Source: Daejeonia sp002484105 (lineage in GTDB: Bacteria > Bacteroidota > Bacteroidia > Flavobacteriales > Weeksellaceae). Taken from it: a stretch of DNA of 64,000 nt. Under the pieces are notes generated by a model. The model searched no databases, was not told the DNA's origin, and saw nothing but the letters and a program-made list of their open reading frames with translations. Position numbers and translations under genes: made by a program. Positions 45,063-54,783 of the stretch are shown here, in pieces (position 1 is the stretch's first letter; each line of letters begins with the position of its first letter). Where the stretch lies: assembly GCF_051175565.1 (NCBI RefSeq), contig NZ_CP195105.1:2480001-2544000 (forward strand), written 5' to 3'.

Positions 45063-46831
45063 GTAACCGTTGCACAACTCCTTTTTTTTGTAGAAAAAGC
45101 ATAAAGGTTGACCTCGTTTAAGCCGTTTTAGGCGAGGTTTATTTTTTAGTTCCCGGACAAAATCATAAAGTTTGGGGAGCTTAAAATAGAGCTTCGGAGG
45201 TTGTTTAAAAATGTGTTCAGAAAAGTGGGTACTTTCCCTTGTTTCCGGAGGGCAACCTGCGCAGGAACGCCTGGCTTTTTGACGATAAAACGCAGGTATT
45301 TTTTCAGATTATACGTCAGTGCCGCCATCAATACGTGTTTGTGGGCGGCTTTCATCCCTCGTGTATTAACCCGCTTCATATTGTGATGGTTGATCAGCGT
45401 TCCCAAAACCGGCTCCACCGTGCTGCTCCGGCGTTTCACCAATCGGCGGTGGTAGGAGTGCCGGGAGGCCAGTTTCTCGTGCATTTTATCGTAAAGGGGC
45501 TTGTGGATGCTTTCTTCCAACTTTTTGAACTTGGTCTTTTCCCCACAACATTCGGCTCTGAGCGGACAATCTTTGCAGTCCTTCTCGCTGCTGCGGTAGC
45601 TCTTCTTTTCGTAGCCCTTGCTGTCGGTTAATATGCCCTTAAATGGTAAAAAGGCTTTGTTGCCACCTTTTTTCACGCATTCATAACGCTTTTCTTTTTC
45701 ATTGAAAATAAATCCCTCTCGCTCGGGTTTGTACTGTCCGAAATTGGGGATCCATGCATCAATCTTTTTGTCCTCACAATACTGCAAACTCTCGCCACTG
45801 CTGTACCCCGCATCGGCTACTACTTCCTCGATTTTGATGTTGTTTTGGTTCAGATTCTCTAAGGTTTGATCCATAATTTCCGAAAAAATCGCACTGTCTT
45901 TACGCCCTGCTGTACTGGCACAAGCGCCTGTGATCACGTGGTTTTTATCATCCACCGACAATTGTCCTGCGTAATTTAGCTGCCGCGGTTTGCCCGGTTT
46001 GGTCGAAATCTTTGCATCGGGGTCGGTTGGGCTGTAATGTGTGTGGTTGCTCAGAAATTTTGCACGAATTTCCTCTCCATCTTCATTCAAACGCATTCTT
46101 TTAACATGGCCAGGCATCTTTTTGTATTTTTCCTTTTTCCACTGGTGATGCTGCTCTACCAGCTTCTTTCTGGTGGACGTTATTTTAAACTCACTGTTTT
46201 CTTCCAATTCGTTTACATACGCAGAAGCATCTTCCAAAACTTCCTTTTCCACCAAACTATCCATGCTCGCATTGGCCTTGATAAACGCGGAATCGACTGC
46301 CTGACGTTTGCCACGAACCATGCCTTTGTTTACGCACAGCATGAGCACATGTTGAAACAAACTCAAAAAAACTTCTTCGCCCAAAAGTTGTCTGGTCCGG
46401 CTGATGGTGGAATGCCACGGCAATTCTTCATTCAGGTCATATCCCAGAAACCACCGTACATCAAGGCAATTGGAGCAAAACCGAAGCAATGCCCGGTCGC
46501 TGTTGATGTTATTGAGATAGCCGACCAGTAATATTTTGAAGAAAACCACCGGGTCAATGCTTTGCTGACCTTCACGGCCGTAATAGGAACGGGTGGCGCG
46601 GTACAGGAACGATAAATCAAGCTCCCGACGGACGATTCTGTAAAAATTGTTCGCCGGAACCATGCCATCCAAACTGAGTTCGTAATAAAGCTGAGGGGTA
46701 AATTCTTTTTTTCCTTGCATAGCCAAATATACGAATTAAAATACTGATATACAAGTATTTAACCTGCAATTTTAATCACAATTCTTCTTTTTTCCATTAT
46801 TTTATACGCAATGGTGAGTTGTGCAACAGGC
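45063..46831 (-). mobile_element. IS1182-like element, copy A
   Basis: 1769 bp. Ends carry inverted repeats around GTTGCACAACTC (left GTAACCGTTGCACAACTC; right the reverse complement of GCCTGTTGCACAACTC). It is flanked by a 6-bp duplication ACATGG inside an attC-like site. One leftward transposase gene. Same element at 56933, 61381 and 63976 (cut). Confidence 0.88.
45146..46726 (-). CDS. IS1182-family transposase, copy A
   Basis: 526 aa DDE transposase. An N-terminal DUF772-type segment (QSIDPVVFFKILLVGYLNN) is followed by Asp in QAVDSAFIKANAS, Asp in VVADAGYSSGE and Glu in SSTVEPVLGTLINHHNM. The cysteine group CKDCPLRAECC sits in the insertion typical of IS1182. Confidence 0.93.
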   Translation of the reverse strand: MAMQGKKEFTPQLYYELSLDGMVPANNFYRIVRRELDLSFLYRATRSYYGREGQQSIDPVVFFKILLVGYLNNINSDRALLRFCSNCLDVRWFLGYDLNEELPWHSTISRTRQLLGEEVFLSLFQHVLMLCVNKGMVRGKRQAVDSAFIKANASMDSLVEKEVLEDASAYVNELEENSEFKITSTRKKLVEQHHQWKKEKYKKMPGHVKRMRLNEDGEEIRAKFLSNHTHYSPTDPDAKISTKPGKPRQLNYAGQLSVDDKNHVITGACASTAGRKDSAIFSEIMDQTLENLNQNNIKIEEVVADAGYSSGESLQYCEDKKIDAWIPNFGQYKPEREGFIFNEKEKRYECVKKGGNKAFLPFKGILTDSKGYEKKSYRSSEKDCKDCPLRAECCGEKTKFKKLEESIHKPLYDKMHEKLASRHSYHRRLVKRRSSTVEPVLGTLINHHNMKRVNTRGMKAAHKHVLMAALTYNLKKYLRFIVKKPGVPAQVALRKQGKVPTFLNTFLNNLRSSILSSPNFMILSGN

Positions 46832-47014
46832 ACATGGTATTGGCAAAATGCGGAGTTAAATATAAAGTTGAAAAAGTGGAAATATTTATCCGCCGCTGCT
46901 TTTCATATTGTTTTTTTCTTTAATTTTAACAATCTGAAAAAGCATCGGCTTCGCTCGATCTGAATTGAACTTTCAGTTAAATCCAGCCCGCACTTCGCCA
47001 ATACTTTTTCCGTT
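46832..47014 (+). repeat. attC-like site 18, right part (ATTGGC class)
   Basis: Starts with the duplicated ACATGG, continues TATTGGC and ends CCGTT; crossover 47012/47013. Confidence 0.8.
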
Positions 47015-47044
47015 AGCTGTAATCTCATAAAAAATTGTGGATAA

Positions 47045-47590
47045 ATGAAATTTCTAATATTTTGTTCAATTTTAATTTCAAATTTTCTTTTTTCTCAAAT
47101 TAAATTAACTTATGGAAACGATATTGAAATTTATTTTTTGGGGAAAGAAATTTCTCAATCTGAATTGTTGAGTGGAAAAGCTGAATACAATTTCAAAATA
47201 AAAAATAATACTTCTTATAGTTTGCTGATTTCTAAATTCGGTTTTGAAAAACAAAATTATGTCCTAAATAACAAAGAAGTAATTTTCCCCGAAAGAACTT
47301 TCTTATCGGGATATCCAGCAGAATTGGAAAAAGAAGAATGTTATGAAAATATATTTATAATTAAACCAAATTCAGAAATTGAAATTAAAAATTTAGATAT
47401 ATTTCAAATCAATGCAAATTATAAATTGGAACCAGAGCAAAAATATATTCTTGTTGCAAGTTCAAACTATAAACCAAGTTTTGCAAAATTAAATTTAATT
47501 GGTTGTGAAAAGTATATCAAAGAATTAGAAGAAAAAAACTATAGATTTACCAATTTTTCAATTTTCGCGGAAATACCTTTAATTAAGTAA
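47045..47590 (+). CDS. Exported protein of unknown function, cassette 19
   Basis: 181 aa with a signal peptide (ending LFSQ) and a beta-rich mature part (NSYSLLISKFGFEKQNY region, IFIIKPNSEIEIKNL). No recognised family; likely periplasmic. Confidence 0.72.
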   Translation: MKFLIFCSILISNFLFSQIKLTYGNDIEIYFLGKEISQSELLSGKAEYNFKIKNNTSYSLLISKFGFEKQNYVLNNKEVIFPERTFLSGYPAELEKEECYENIFIIKPNSEIEIKNLDIFQINANYKLEPEQKYILVASSNYKPSFAKLNLIGCEKYIKELEEKNYRFTNFSIFAEIPLIK

Positions 47591-47595
47591 AAAAA

Positions 47596-47792
47596 GAGAC
47601 TACAGCTAACATGGTATTGGCAAAATGCGGGGTTAAATTCCAGGTTGAAAGATTTGTAATATTTTGCCGCCGCTGCTTTTACTTTCCACATTTTTTTGTA
47701 ATTTAGTTCCAAGAAAAAGCATCGGCTCAGATTGGTTGAAATTGAACTTTCAGTTCACTTTTAGCCCGCACTTCGCCAATACTTTTTCCGTT
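47596..47792 (+). repeat. attC-like site 19 (ATTGGC class)
   Basis: Arm GAGACTACAGCTAAC pairs with GTTAGCTGTAATCTC except position 11. Crossover 47790/47791. Confidence 0.85.
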
Positions 47793-47818
47793 AGCAGAAA
47801 TTTTATACAAACAAACCG

Positions 47819-48787
47819 ATGAAATTAAAGTCTACTCTATTTTTGCTTTTTTTTATAAATTTTATTTTTGGACAAAACACAGAAAAAATAACAATACCAA
47901 ATGGTGTTGTTTATAAATATGTAAGTAACAATATAAATGAAAACGCAAAAAAATTAATTACTGAAAGTTTATCACAAAAAGACAATTTTCAATTATTGGA
48001 TAAAAATTTAATGATTGGACCAACTTTATGGAAAAGGTTTCAAAATATTGAAAATCTAAAAAGTATTCCTGGAAATGTTGTATTTCACATTGACGATATG
48101 CAAGTTGAGGGAAAAATGAGTGAAAAGTTAGATGATTCAAAGAAAATATGGAGCGAGGTTAAAAATGAAATTTCAACAAATTACAAGATTAGAAAAGCAA
48201 ATGAAGACGAACTAAAATATTATTGGTCAACTATTTCCTTTGATATTGAAGAGCCTCTATTTATTCTTGAAACTGAGCAACATAAATACATTTTAAACTT
48301 TCATAAAAAAATTATGAAATTATTATGGATTGATGAATTTCCGATAAAAAATTCTTACCAAAATCCGATAGATAATGGAACATACAAAACAGATGGAAGT
48401 TTTAAAAAATATCAAAATGGAGAAGAAGTTTACATAACTGATAAAGGAAACAAAGAAACAAAACTTGAAAAAGTAATTTTCTTAAGTAGCGATGAAGATT
48501 TAAAAGCCAACTCTTCTCTTGAAGATATAAAATCCATTATTGATAAAACCAACAAAATTTTTGAAGAACTATTTAAGAATTCAAAAAAAGAAGGGAAAAT
48601 AATGGTTCAATTTGAAATAGGAAAAAAGAAAAATGAAATTCAATTTGCTGTTCGAGACGATTTAGATTTAGAAATAATAAAAGAATTTGAAAAACGATTA
48701 AATGCTGAGAAATATCCAAATTCTAAAAAAGACAAAATTAAATTTCAATTGATTTATAAAGTAAATTCTTTTAATGACACTGAATAA
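47819..48787 (+). CDS. Exported protein of unknown function, cassette 20
   Basis: 322 aa with a signal peptide (ending IFGQN). The last third (GKIMVQFEIGKKKNEIQFAV ... EFEKRLNAEKYPNSKKDKIKF) has the strand-helix-strand pattern of a TonB-C-like fold, only a weak resemblance. Otherwise unknown. Confidence 0.72.
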   Translation: MKLKSTLFLLFFINFIFGQNTEKITIPNGVVYKYVSNNINENAKKLITESLSQKDNFQLLDKNLMIGPTLWKRFQNIENLKSIPGNVVFHIDDMQVEGKMSEKLDDSKKIWSEVKNEISTNYKIRKANEDELKYYWSTISFDIEEPLFILETEQHKYILNFHKKIMKLLWIDEFPIKNSYQNPIDNGTYKTDGSFKKYQNGEEVYITDKGNKETKLEKVIFLSSDEDLKANSSLEDIKSIIDKTNKIFEELFKNSKKEGKIMVQFEIGKKKNEIQFAVRDDLDLEIIKEFEKRLNAEKYPNSKKDKIKFQLIYKVNSFNDTE

Positions 48788-48789
48788 AA

Positions 48790-48985
48790 AAAACTTCTGC
48801 TAACATGGTATTTGCAAAATGCGGGGTGAAAACCAAGTTGCTCTACTCGATTTTTTTAATCGCAATTTGCTTTTCATATTACTTTTTTCTCTAAATTAGT
48901 CATCTGAAAAAGCAATTTGCTCAGCTCGGTTAAAATTGAACTTTTCGTTCATTTTCGCCCGCACTTCGCAAATACTTTTTCCGTT
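48790..48985 (+). repeat. attC-like site 20
   Basis: Arm AAAACTTCTGCTAAC pairs with GTTAGCAGAAATTTT except position 11. GTATTTGC class. Crossover 48983/48984. Confidence 0.85.
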
Positions 48986-49109
48986 GGCAGAAATTTTATA
49001 GAAAGTCGATGGAAAAAGGAAAATCGTCGATTCTGGCAACAGTCGGAATTGCCGAAACAGCGACTTAAAACTTGCTCTGAAAGTAGGCGGAAATTAAACT
49101 TTTTATTTT

Positions 49110-49484
49110 ATGAAAATTTTTAAATTTTCTTCAGCTTTATTAATTGGAGCTATTTCTTTATCTTCTTGTGCTACAATCTTCACAGGAACTTCTGATTCCA
49201 TCACTTTCAATTCACAGCCAGAAGGCGCTAAAGTCTATGAAGCAGGAATTGAAAAATGCACAACTCCCTGTACTTACAAAGTTTCAAGAAGTTTATCTCA
49301 AAAAACTATTGAAATGAAAAAAGACGGCTATGAAAACAAAATCTTTACATTGGATTCAAAATTCAACTCTGTTTCTATTCTAAATCTTTTTGGTATTCTT
49401 GGTTGGGGAATAGATGCAGCAACAGGCTCACTTAAAAAATATGATACAAAAGTCTATAATATCGATCTTGAACAAAAGAAATAA
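49110..49484 (+). CDS. PEGA-like lipoprotein, cassette 21 (copy 3 of 3)
   Basis: Same protein and same 753-bp cassette as at 15887 and 21980. Here, as in the first copy, it is followed by the plug-like cassette, so a two-cassette block (15887-17290) is repeated at 48984-50389. Confidence 0.85.
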   Translation: MKIFKFSSALLIGAISLSSCATIFTGTSDSITFNSQPEGAKVYEAGIEKCTTPCTYKVSRSLSQKTIEMKKDGYENKIFTLDSKFNSVSILNLFGILGWGIDAATGSLKKYDTKVYNIDLEQKK

Positions 49485-49542
49485 ATATCAAAAAAATAAT
49501 CGGGGTAATATTTTACTCCGATTTTTATTATTGAGCAATACA

Positions 49543-49738
49543 AAAACTTCTGCCAACATGGTATTTGCAAAATGCGGGGTGAAAACCAAGTTGTTCTACT
49601 CGATTTTTTTAGTCGCAATTTGCTTTTCATATTACTTTTTTCTTTAAATTAGTCATCTGAAAAAGCAATTTGCTCAGCTCGGTTGAAATTGAACTTTTCG
49701 TTCATTTTCGCCCGCACTTCGCAAATACTTTTTCCGTT
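49543..49738 (+). repeat. attC-like site 21
   Basis: As sites 1 and 5. Crossover 49736/49737. Confidence 0.85.
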
Positions 49739-49778
49739 AGCTGCAAGTTTATCACAGAACTATACAAATAAAAAGAAG

Positions 49779-50375
49779 ATGAAAAAAATTATAATTTTAA
49801 TTTTTAGCTTGTTTATATTCAAAAATGCTTATGCTCAACAATCAAATGGTTTGAAAATTTCAAAGCAAAGTGAACAATATTCTGAAAATGATTCTATTCC
49901 AAAAAAAATTAAACTTCAAAAATGGGAAATAGAAAAACCAATTGTTCTTTTGAATGACAAATATGTAGCAAGTGAAGTTTTGAACACATTAAATCCTAAT
50001 AATATTGAATCTATTCAAATTGAAAAGAATAAAATTCAAATTGACGGAATTGAATATTACGGAAAAATCATTGTAAAAACAAAATCGAACTCTAATTTAA
50101 GTTTATTGAAAATCAGTGATTTTGTTAAAAAATATACAGATATAAGAGATGAAAAATATATTTTTTTAATTGATGGAGAAATTCTGAATGCAGACAAAAA
50201 TTTAATGTTCATTGATGAAAAAAATATTATGCAAATAAAAGTTACTAAACTTGATAAAATAGAAGATTTTAAAAATAATTTATTCCTTATAGAACTATTA
50301 ACACGAACAAAAGAAAATTTGAAAAAAGCAAATACTATATATATTCGTGGAAATGAATTGAGTATGAATGACTAA
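49779..50375 (+). CDS. Exported plug-like protein, cassette 22 (copy 2 of 2)
   Basis: Identical as read to 16682-17278. Here its attC-like site is occupied by the third IS91-like element instead of being intact. Confidence 0.8.
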   Translation: MKKIIILIFSLFIFKNAYAQQSNGLKISKQSEQYSENDSIPKKIKLQKWEIEKPIVLLNDKYVASEVLNTLNPNNIESIQIEKNKIQIDGIEYYGKIIVKTKSNSNLSLLKISDFVKKYTDIRDEKYIFLIDGEILNADKNLMFIDEKNIMQIKVTKLDKIEDFKNNLFLIELLTRTKENLKKANTIYIRGNELSMND

Positions 50376-50389
50376 AAACCTGCAGCTAA
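50376..50389 (+). repeat. attC-like site 22, left part (split by IS91-like element)
   Basis: Arm AAACCTGCAGCTAA stops after AA. The intact twin of this site is at 17279-17473, which shows the insertion point directly. Confidence 0.8.
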
Positions 50390-50623
50390 TAGCTAAGTTT
50401 TCGTTGCGTGCGCAGCACGAACAATGAAAACCCTGTTGAACGGAACCTTCGGCAGCTTTTGGTTGGGTATTTTCCCACACTATGGGTTTATCGACAAAAG
50501 ATTTTTAGAGATACAAGAGACTTTGAGAAGAGTCTCTTTTTTTGTGGGTGATTTTGGCGAGTTTTTCTTGGTTTTATCGTGCTTTCCTTCACGTTAGGTT
50601 AACATTTCCCTTACCCAAATCCG

Positions 50624-51790
50624 CTAAAATGCAGATTTAGGAGCAGGTAAATTTCGGCTCATCTCCAAAAACCAACTTGGCGGACCTCGTAGATCGAACG
50701 TGGCAATCGTCACAAGATTTCCATCTTTACAACACGTACATTTCGGCTGAAAAGCTTTTGGCGGAAGCTTTTCTTTGGGCTGGATGCCTAAATTTTGTTG
50801 TAGATTTTTAAGTTTGATACGCTTCCAGGTGCTGCTCAAAAAACCATAATGACGGATTTTTACAAATCTTTTCGGTAAAATATGCATCACAAAACGGCGG
50901 ATAAACTCTTCATGGCTCAAAACCATCTGCTTTTTGATGCCTTTTTGGCGGTAATCTTTGTAAGAAAAAGTTACCGTTTCCGCGTCAATTTTCCTGATTC
51001 TCTGGTTGCTGATGGCGATTTTATGCGTGTATCTGCCCAAATATTCTACCACAGATTTTGGGCTTCCAAAAGGCTTTTTGGCGTAAACAACCCAAGACTT
51101 TTCCCACAGATTTTGCCTGATTTTGGTATACTCTTCAAAGTTTTTATCTTTTAATTTCTCACAAAATTTAGCCCTGAAAACTTTACTCAAAGCCTTTACC
51201 GGAAACAAAAATTTGCCGTCTGAACGTAGATTTTTCCAAGCTCCGCTTTCATCCACTCCACCGCCCGGAACAATGCAGTGCAAATGCGGATGAAGGCTCA
51301 GATTCTGCCCCCAAGTGTGCAAAACAGCAATCATTCCCATTTTTAAACCTCGATTTTCACCAAACGTTTGAAGCGTTTCCCAGGCAGATTCAAATAAAAA
51401 ATCGTACAACATTTTGGGCTCGTGAAGCGCGGTTTTGTTCAATACATCAGGAAGCGTAAAAACCACGTGGAAATAAGGTACCGGAAGCAGTTCGGTTTCC
51501 CGATTTTCAATCCATTGCTCTCGGTTTTTGCTCTGACATTTTGGGCAATGACGGTTTCGGCAGGAGTTGTAACTGATGCTTACATTTCCACATTCATCAC
51601 AAGCGTCAATATGACCACCCAAAGCAGAGGTACGGCATTTTTTCAACGCTGAAAGTGTTCGTAATTGCCAAGAATTAAGTCCTAAATCTTCCAATTTTGA
51701 ACCTAATTTGTTTAAAACATCGGCGACTTCGTATTGAGGTTGAGATTGAGGTTGAACTGACTGTTTTTTTGAGGTTTTTAAACCGCTCAT
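50624..51790 (-). CDS. IS91-family Y2 transposase, copy C
   Basis: Identical to copies A and B as read (zinc ribbon, HPHLHC, YLGRY). Confidence 0.92.
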   Translation of the reverse strand: MSGLKTSKKQSVQPQSQPQYEVADVLNKLGSKLEDLGLNSWQLRTLSALKKCRTSALGGHIDACDECGNVSISYNSCRNRHCPKCQSKNREQWIENRETELLPVPYFHVVFTLPDVLNKTALHEPKMLYDFLFESAWETLQTFGENRGLKMGMIAVLHTWGQNLSLHPHLHCIVPGGGVDESGAWKNLRSDGKFLFPVKALSKVFRAKFCEKLKDKNFEEYTKIRQNLWEKSWVVYAKKPFGSPKSVVEYLGRYTHKIAISNQRIRKIDAETVTFSYKDYRQKGIKKQMVLSHEEFIRRFVMHILPKRFVKIRHYGFLSSTWKRIKLKNLQQNLGIQPKEKLPPKAFQPKCTCCKDGNLVTIATFDLRGPPSWFLEMSRNLPAPKSAF

Positions 51791-52647
51791 TTTTTCCCAA
51801 ATTCTGAAAAAAGGGTATCGAGCGGTGAAAAGAGTTTTTGGGTTGAAAGCTGGGCAATTTGAAGATAAACCAGCGTGGTATCGATACTTTCGTGACCGAG
51901 AAGATTTTTGATGCTCAAAATATCCATCCCATCTTCCAGAAGATGCGTCGCAAAACTGTGCCGAAGCGTATGGACACTCACTTCTTTCAGGATATTTGCC
52001 GTTTTTGATGCCTGCTTTACCGCCCACTGAACGCCGCGCTGGGAGTAACGGGAATCGAAATCGCCACCAGCACGCCCTCCACGAGGTTCTCCAAAGAGAT
52101 AATCTTCCGGTTTTTCCGCTTCGATATACTTTTTGAGCCCACGAATCAGATGTTCGGAAAGTGGTAAATAGCGGTCTTTTTTGCCTTTTCCCTGAACCAC
52201 TTTGAGTTGTTTTCGACCAAAATCTAAGTCGCACAAACGGAGATTTCGAACTTCCATACAGCGCAATCCGCAGCCGTAAAGAATGCCGATCAAAATTTTA
52301 TGTTTTAAAAGTTTACAGCCGGACAACATCTGCCAAACCTCCTGTTTACTAAGCACTACAGGCAGTTTTTTCTCTCTTTTAATTTCCGGAAGACTCAAAT
52401 AATCATAGCTCAAACCTTCCGATTTAAGCAGAAATCGAAGTCCGTAAACGGTGTGTTTAAAATACGACTGTGAAGGTGATTTTGATTTTTTCTGAAGGTA
52501 AAAAAGGTAATCGTGAATTTGCTCGGGATCCAATTCTGTAGGAATTTTTCCGAAATGTAGCGACACCGCAGCGACGTGTCTGGAGTAATTTTGAAAGGTA
52601 CTTTGGCTTCTTCCCAATACAGAAACCGTACGTTCAAACCTATGCAA
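51787..52647 (-). CDS. Tyrosine recombinase of the IS91-like element, copy C
   Basis: Identical to copies A and B as read, with ATGA overlap to the transposase and the A8 tract upstream. Confidence 0.85.
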   Translation of the reverse strand: MHRFERTVSVLGRSQSTFQNYSRHVAAVSLHFGKIPTELDPEQIHDYLFYLQKKSKSPSQSYFKHTVYGLRFLLKSEGLSYDYLSLPEIKREKKLPVVLSKQEVWQMLSGCKLLKHKILIGILYGCGLRCMEVRNLRLCDLDFGRKQLKVVQGKGKKDRYLPLSEHLIRGLKKYIEAEKPEDYLFGEPRGGRAGGDFDSRYSQRGVQWAVKQASKTANILKEVSVHTLRHSFATHLLEDGMDILSIKNLLGHESIDTTLVYLQIAQLSTQKLFSPLDTLFSEFGKK

Positions 52648-52809
52648 AAGCTCCGCAAATCCCGGAACTTCGCGCTTTGCCTGATTGATGATCTTGTTTT
52701 CTCTAAGCTCTTCTACACTCTTTTTTTTGTTGCCATTTTACTGATTTTTAATTAGTTTTACAAAGTAACTAAATATAGCGCTGAGAAAGCTACCGAAGGT
52801 TTAGTTCAA

Positions 52810-52990
52810 CATGGTATTTGCAAAATGCGGGGTGAAAACCAAGTTGTTCTGCTCGATTTTTTTAGTCGCAATTTGCTTTTCATATTACTTTTTTCTTTAA
52901 ATTAGTCATCTGAAAAAGCAATTTGCTCAGCTCGGTTGAAATTGAACTTTTCGTTCATTTTCGCCCGCACTTCGCAAATACTTTTTCGTT
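52810..52990 (+). repeat. attC-like site 22, right part
   Basis: Resumes C-ATGGTATTTGC, ends TTTTTCGTT; crossover 52988/52989. Confidence 0.8.
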
Positions 52991-53043
52991 ATACGACAGC
53001 GTTTCCAAAAATTCTGCATAAAAATAAAAATATAAAAGTTTCA

Positions 53044-53069
53044 ATATTTGTAAACTTTTATTATCTTTG
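53044..53069 (+). promoter_or_regulatory. Own promoter of toxin-antitoxin cassette 23
   Basis: TATCTTTG at 53062-53069 is a consensus -7 box 15 bp before the toxin gene; TTTC lies 19 bp upstream in the -33 position (one base off TTTG). Confidence 0.6.
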
Positions 53070-53084
53070 TCTTAAATTAAATGA

Positions 53085-53441
53085 ATGAATTTTTTTGAAA
53101 CAATATTTTTGGAAGAAGCTGATGAGTTTATGAAAACACTCGACGTTAAATCTCAAAAAAAAGTGATGTTTAATATTCGTGTTTCAGAACAAAATAATGA
53201 TCCAGAATTATTCAAAAAGCTAAACGCTAATATTTGGGAATTTAGAACCAAGTATTTAGGAAAGCAAATTAGATTGCTCGCATTTTGGGACAAAACCGAA
53301 AAAGAACAAACTTTAGTGCTTGCAACAAATGGATTTATTAAGAAAACTCAAAAAACGCCAATTGCAGAAATTGAAAAAGCCGAAAGAATTCGTAAAAAAT
53401 ATTTTGAAGAAAAGGAAAAAGAAAATAAAAACCGAAAATAG
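53085..53441 (+). CDS. HigB-like toxin (Gp49 family), cassette 23
   Basis: 118 aa RelE/HigB-fold mRNA interferase-type toxin of the phage Gp49 group: IWEFRTKYLGKQIRLLAFWDK, then LVLATNGFIKKTQKTPIAEIEKAERIRKKY. The Asn-Gly-Phe-x-Lys-K-T-x-K-T-P stretch is diagnostic. Toxin-first order with the antitoxin 6 bp downstream is typical of higBA. Confidence 0.9.
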   Translation: MNFFETIFLEEADEFMKTLDVKSQKKVMFNIRVSEQNNDPELFKKLNANIWEFRTKYLGKQIRLLAFWDKTEKEQTLVLATNGFIKKTQKTPIAEIEKAERIRKKYFEEKEKENKNRK

Positions 53442-53447
53442 AAGAAT

Positions 53448-53759
53448 ATGAAAAAATATACACTTGCCGAAATGGAAGACAAATATATCGGCAAAAAAGG
53501 AACAAAAGAACGTGATGAATATGAATATGAATTGAGAATGGAACTTTTGGGAAGAATGATTAAGACAACAAGAAAAGAGCAAAATTTGACACAAGAAAAA
53601 TTAGGCGAACTTATTGGTGTAAATAAATCTCAAATCTCAAAACTTGAAAATAATGCAAATAGTGCTACAATTGAAACAATTTTAAAGGTTTTCAAAGCAC
53701 TAAAAGCAGAAATTCAATTCAATGTAAAAGTTGAAGACAAACAAATTCAACTCGCATAA
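53448..53759 (+). CDS. HigA-like XRE-family antitoxin, cassette 23
   Basis: 103 aa with an HTH_3 domain: RMIKTTRKEQNLTQEKLGELIGVNKSQISKLENNANSATIETILKVFKALKAEI. Neutralises the toxin and represses the pair. Toxin-antitoxin cassettes stabilise large integron arrays. Confidence 0.92.
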   Translation: MKKYTLAEMEDKYIGKKGTKERDEYEYELRMELLGRMIKTTRKEQNLTQEKLGELIGVNKSQISKLENNANSATIETILKVFKALKAEIQFNVKVEDKQIQLA

Positions 53760-53761
53760 TT

Positions 53762-53957
53762 ACGCCGTCGTATAACATGGTATTTGCAAAATGCGGGGTG
53801 AAAACCAAGTTGTTCTACTCGATTTTTTTAGTCGCAATTTGCTTTTCATATTACTTTTTTCTTTAAATTAGTCATCTGAAAAAGCAATTTGCTCAGCTCG
53901 GTTGAAACTGAACTTTCCGTTCATTTTCGCCCGCACTTCGCAAATACTTTTTCCGTT
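53762..53957 (+). repeat. attC-like site 23
   Basis: Arm ACGCCGTCGTATAAC pairs with GTTATACGACAGCGT except position 11. GTATTTGC class. Crossover 53955/53956. Confidence 0.85.
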
Positions 53958-53985
53958 AGCAGAAATATTATACCAACACTCACAA

Positions 53986-54780
53986 ATGAACAATAAAACA
54001 TTAGTTAGAATAAGTAATATAATTGGAATGATCTCAATCATTCTTCTGGTTTATTGGGTTTTCACGTTTATTTTGATTGAAGTTTTCGGATTAAAAGTTT
54101 TCAGAGAAAATATGACGGAAACTTTTTACTTGAGCGTAATTGGAATATTAGCATTAATGCTTGGAGCGCTAATTATTAATATAATGTTTAACTTAACAAG
54201 AATTGCTCAAAAGCATAATATAGATGAAACCCAAAAACCAATCGCAAAAAAATTGATTTGGTCATTAATGGCAATATTTCCAATAATTGCAATTTTACTT
54301 TTTGGTGGAGATTTTCTTACGTCACAAAAAAAGGAAAATCTTTTAATAAAATCTGCAAAGTCAATAATAGAAACAAATGAATCAAAAAGCAATAAACTAA
54401 TTGATTACCAATTTGACGAAAAATATATAATCGAAACTTCTAAAACTTTGGCATTATTTTCTGACACTGATAAAAATGTTCCAAGTGTTACGGTAATTGT
54501 AAAAGACACAATCGACAAATCACCCGTTTTTCTTGGATTTAATGAATATTACAACGGAAATTTAAAAGATACAATTTCGCCAAAAAAAATTGATTTTATA
54601 CAAAAAACAACTGAACCTGAAAGAAAATATTTAAACAGCGTTTTCAACAGTAATAATTCTGAAATCCGTTATAGTTCACACAATGGAAATTACGAATTAT
54701 TTTATCCTTACAAAAAAGGAAATAAAAAGATTATTCTTTATTTCTCTGACCAACAGAGATATGGAAAAATCGGAAGTTAA
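53986..54780 (+). CDS. Membrane protein of unknown function, cassette 24
   Basis: 264 aa; ATG 53986 preferred over an in-frame ATG inside the attC-like site. Three N-terminal membrane helices (about 10-33, 48-70 and 90-110) precede a soluble domain (SVTVIVKDTIDKSPVFLGFNEYY, ELFYPYKKGNKKIILYFSD). No family recognised. Confidence 0.72.
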   Translation: MNNKTLVRISNIIGMISIILLVYWVFTFILIEVFGLKVFRENMTETFYLSVIGILALMLGALIINIMFNLTRIAQKHNIDETQKPIAKKLIWSLMAIFPIIAILLFGGDFLTSQKKENLLIKSAKSIIETNESKSNKLIDYQFDEKYIIETSKTLALFSDTDKNVPSVTVIVKDTIDKSPVFLGFNEYYNGNLKDTISPKKIDFIQKTTEPERKYLNSVFNSNNSEIRYSSHNGNYELFYPYKKGNKKIILYFSDQQRYGKIGS

Positions 54781-54783
54781 AAA

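Larger units (their letters stand above)
50390..52809 (-). mobile_element. IS91-like element with tyrosine recombinase, copy C
   Basis: Third 2420-bp copy, same orientation and same AA|C position. Comparison with the empty twin site at 17291-17295 shows no duplicated target bases apart from the ambiguous AA. Confidence 0.87.

Noticed and set aside
46037..46531. Rightward ORFs inside the IS1182-like elements
   Set aside because: They are antisense to the transposase, recur only with it and have no motif.
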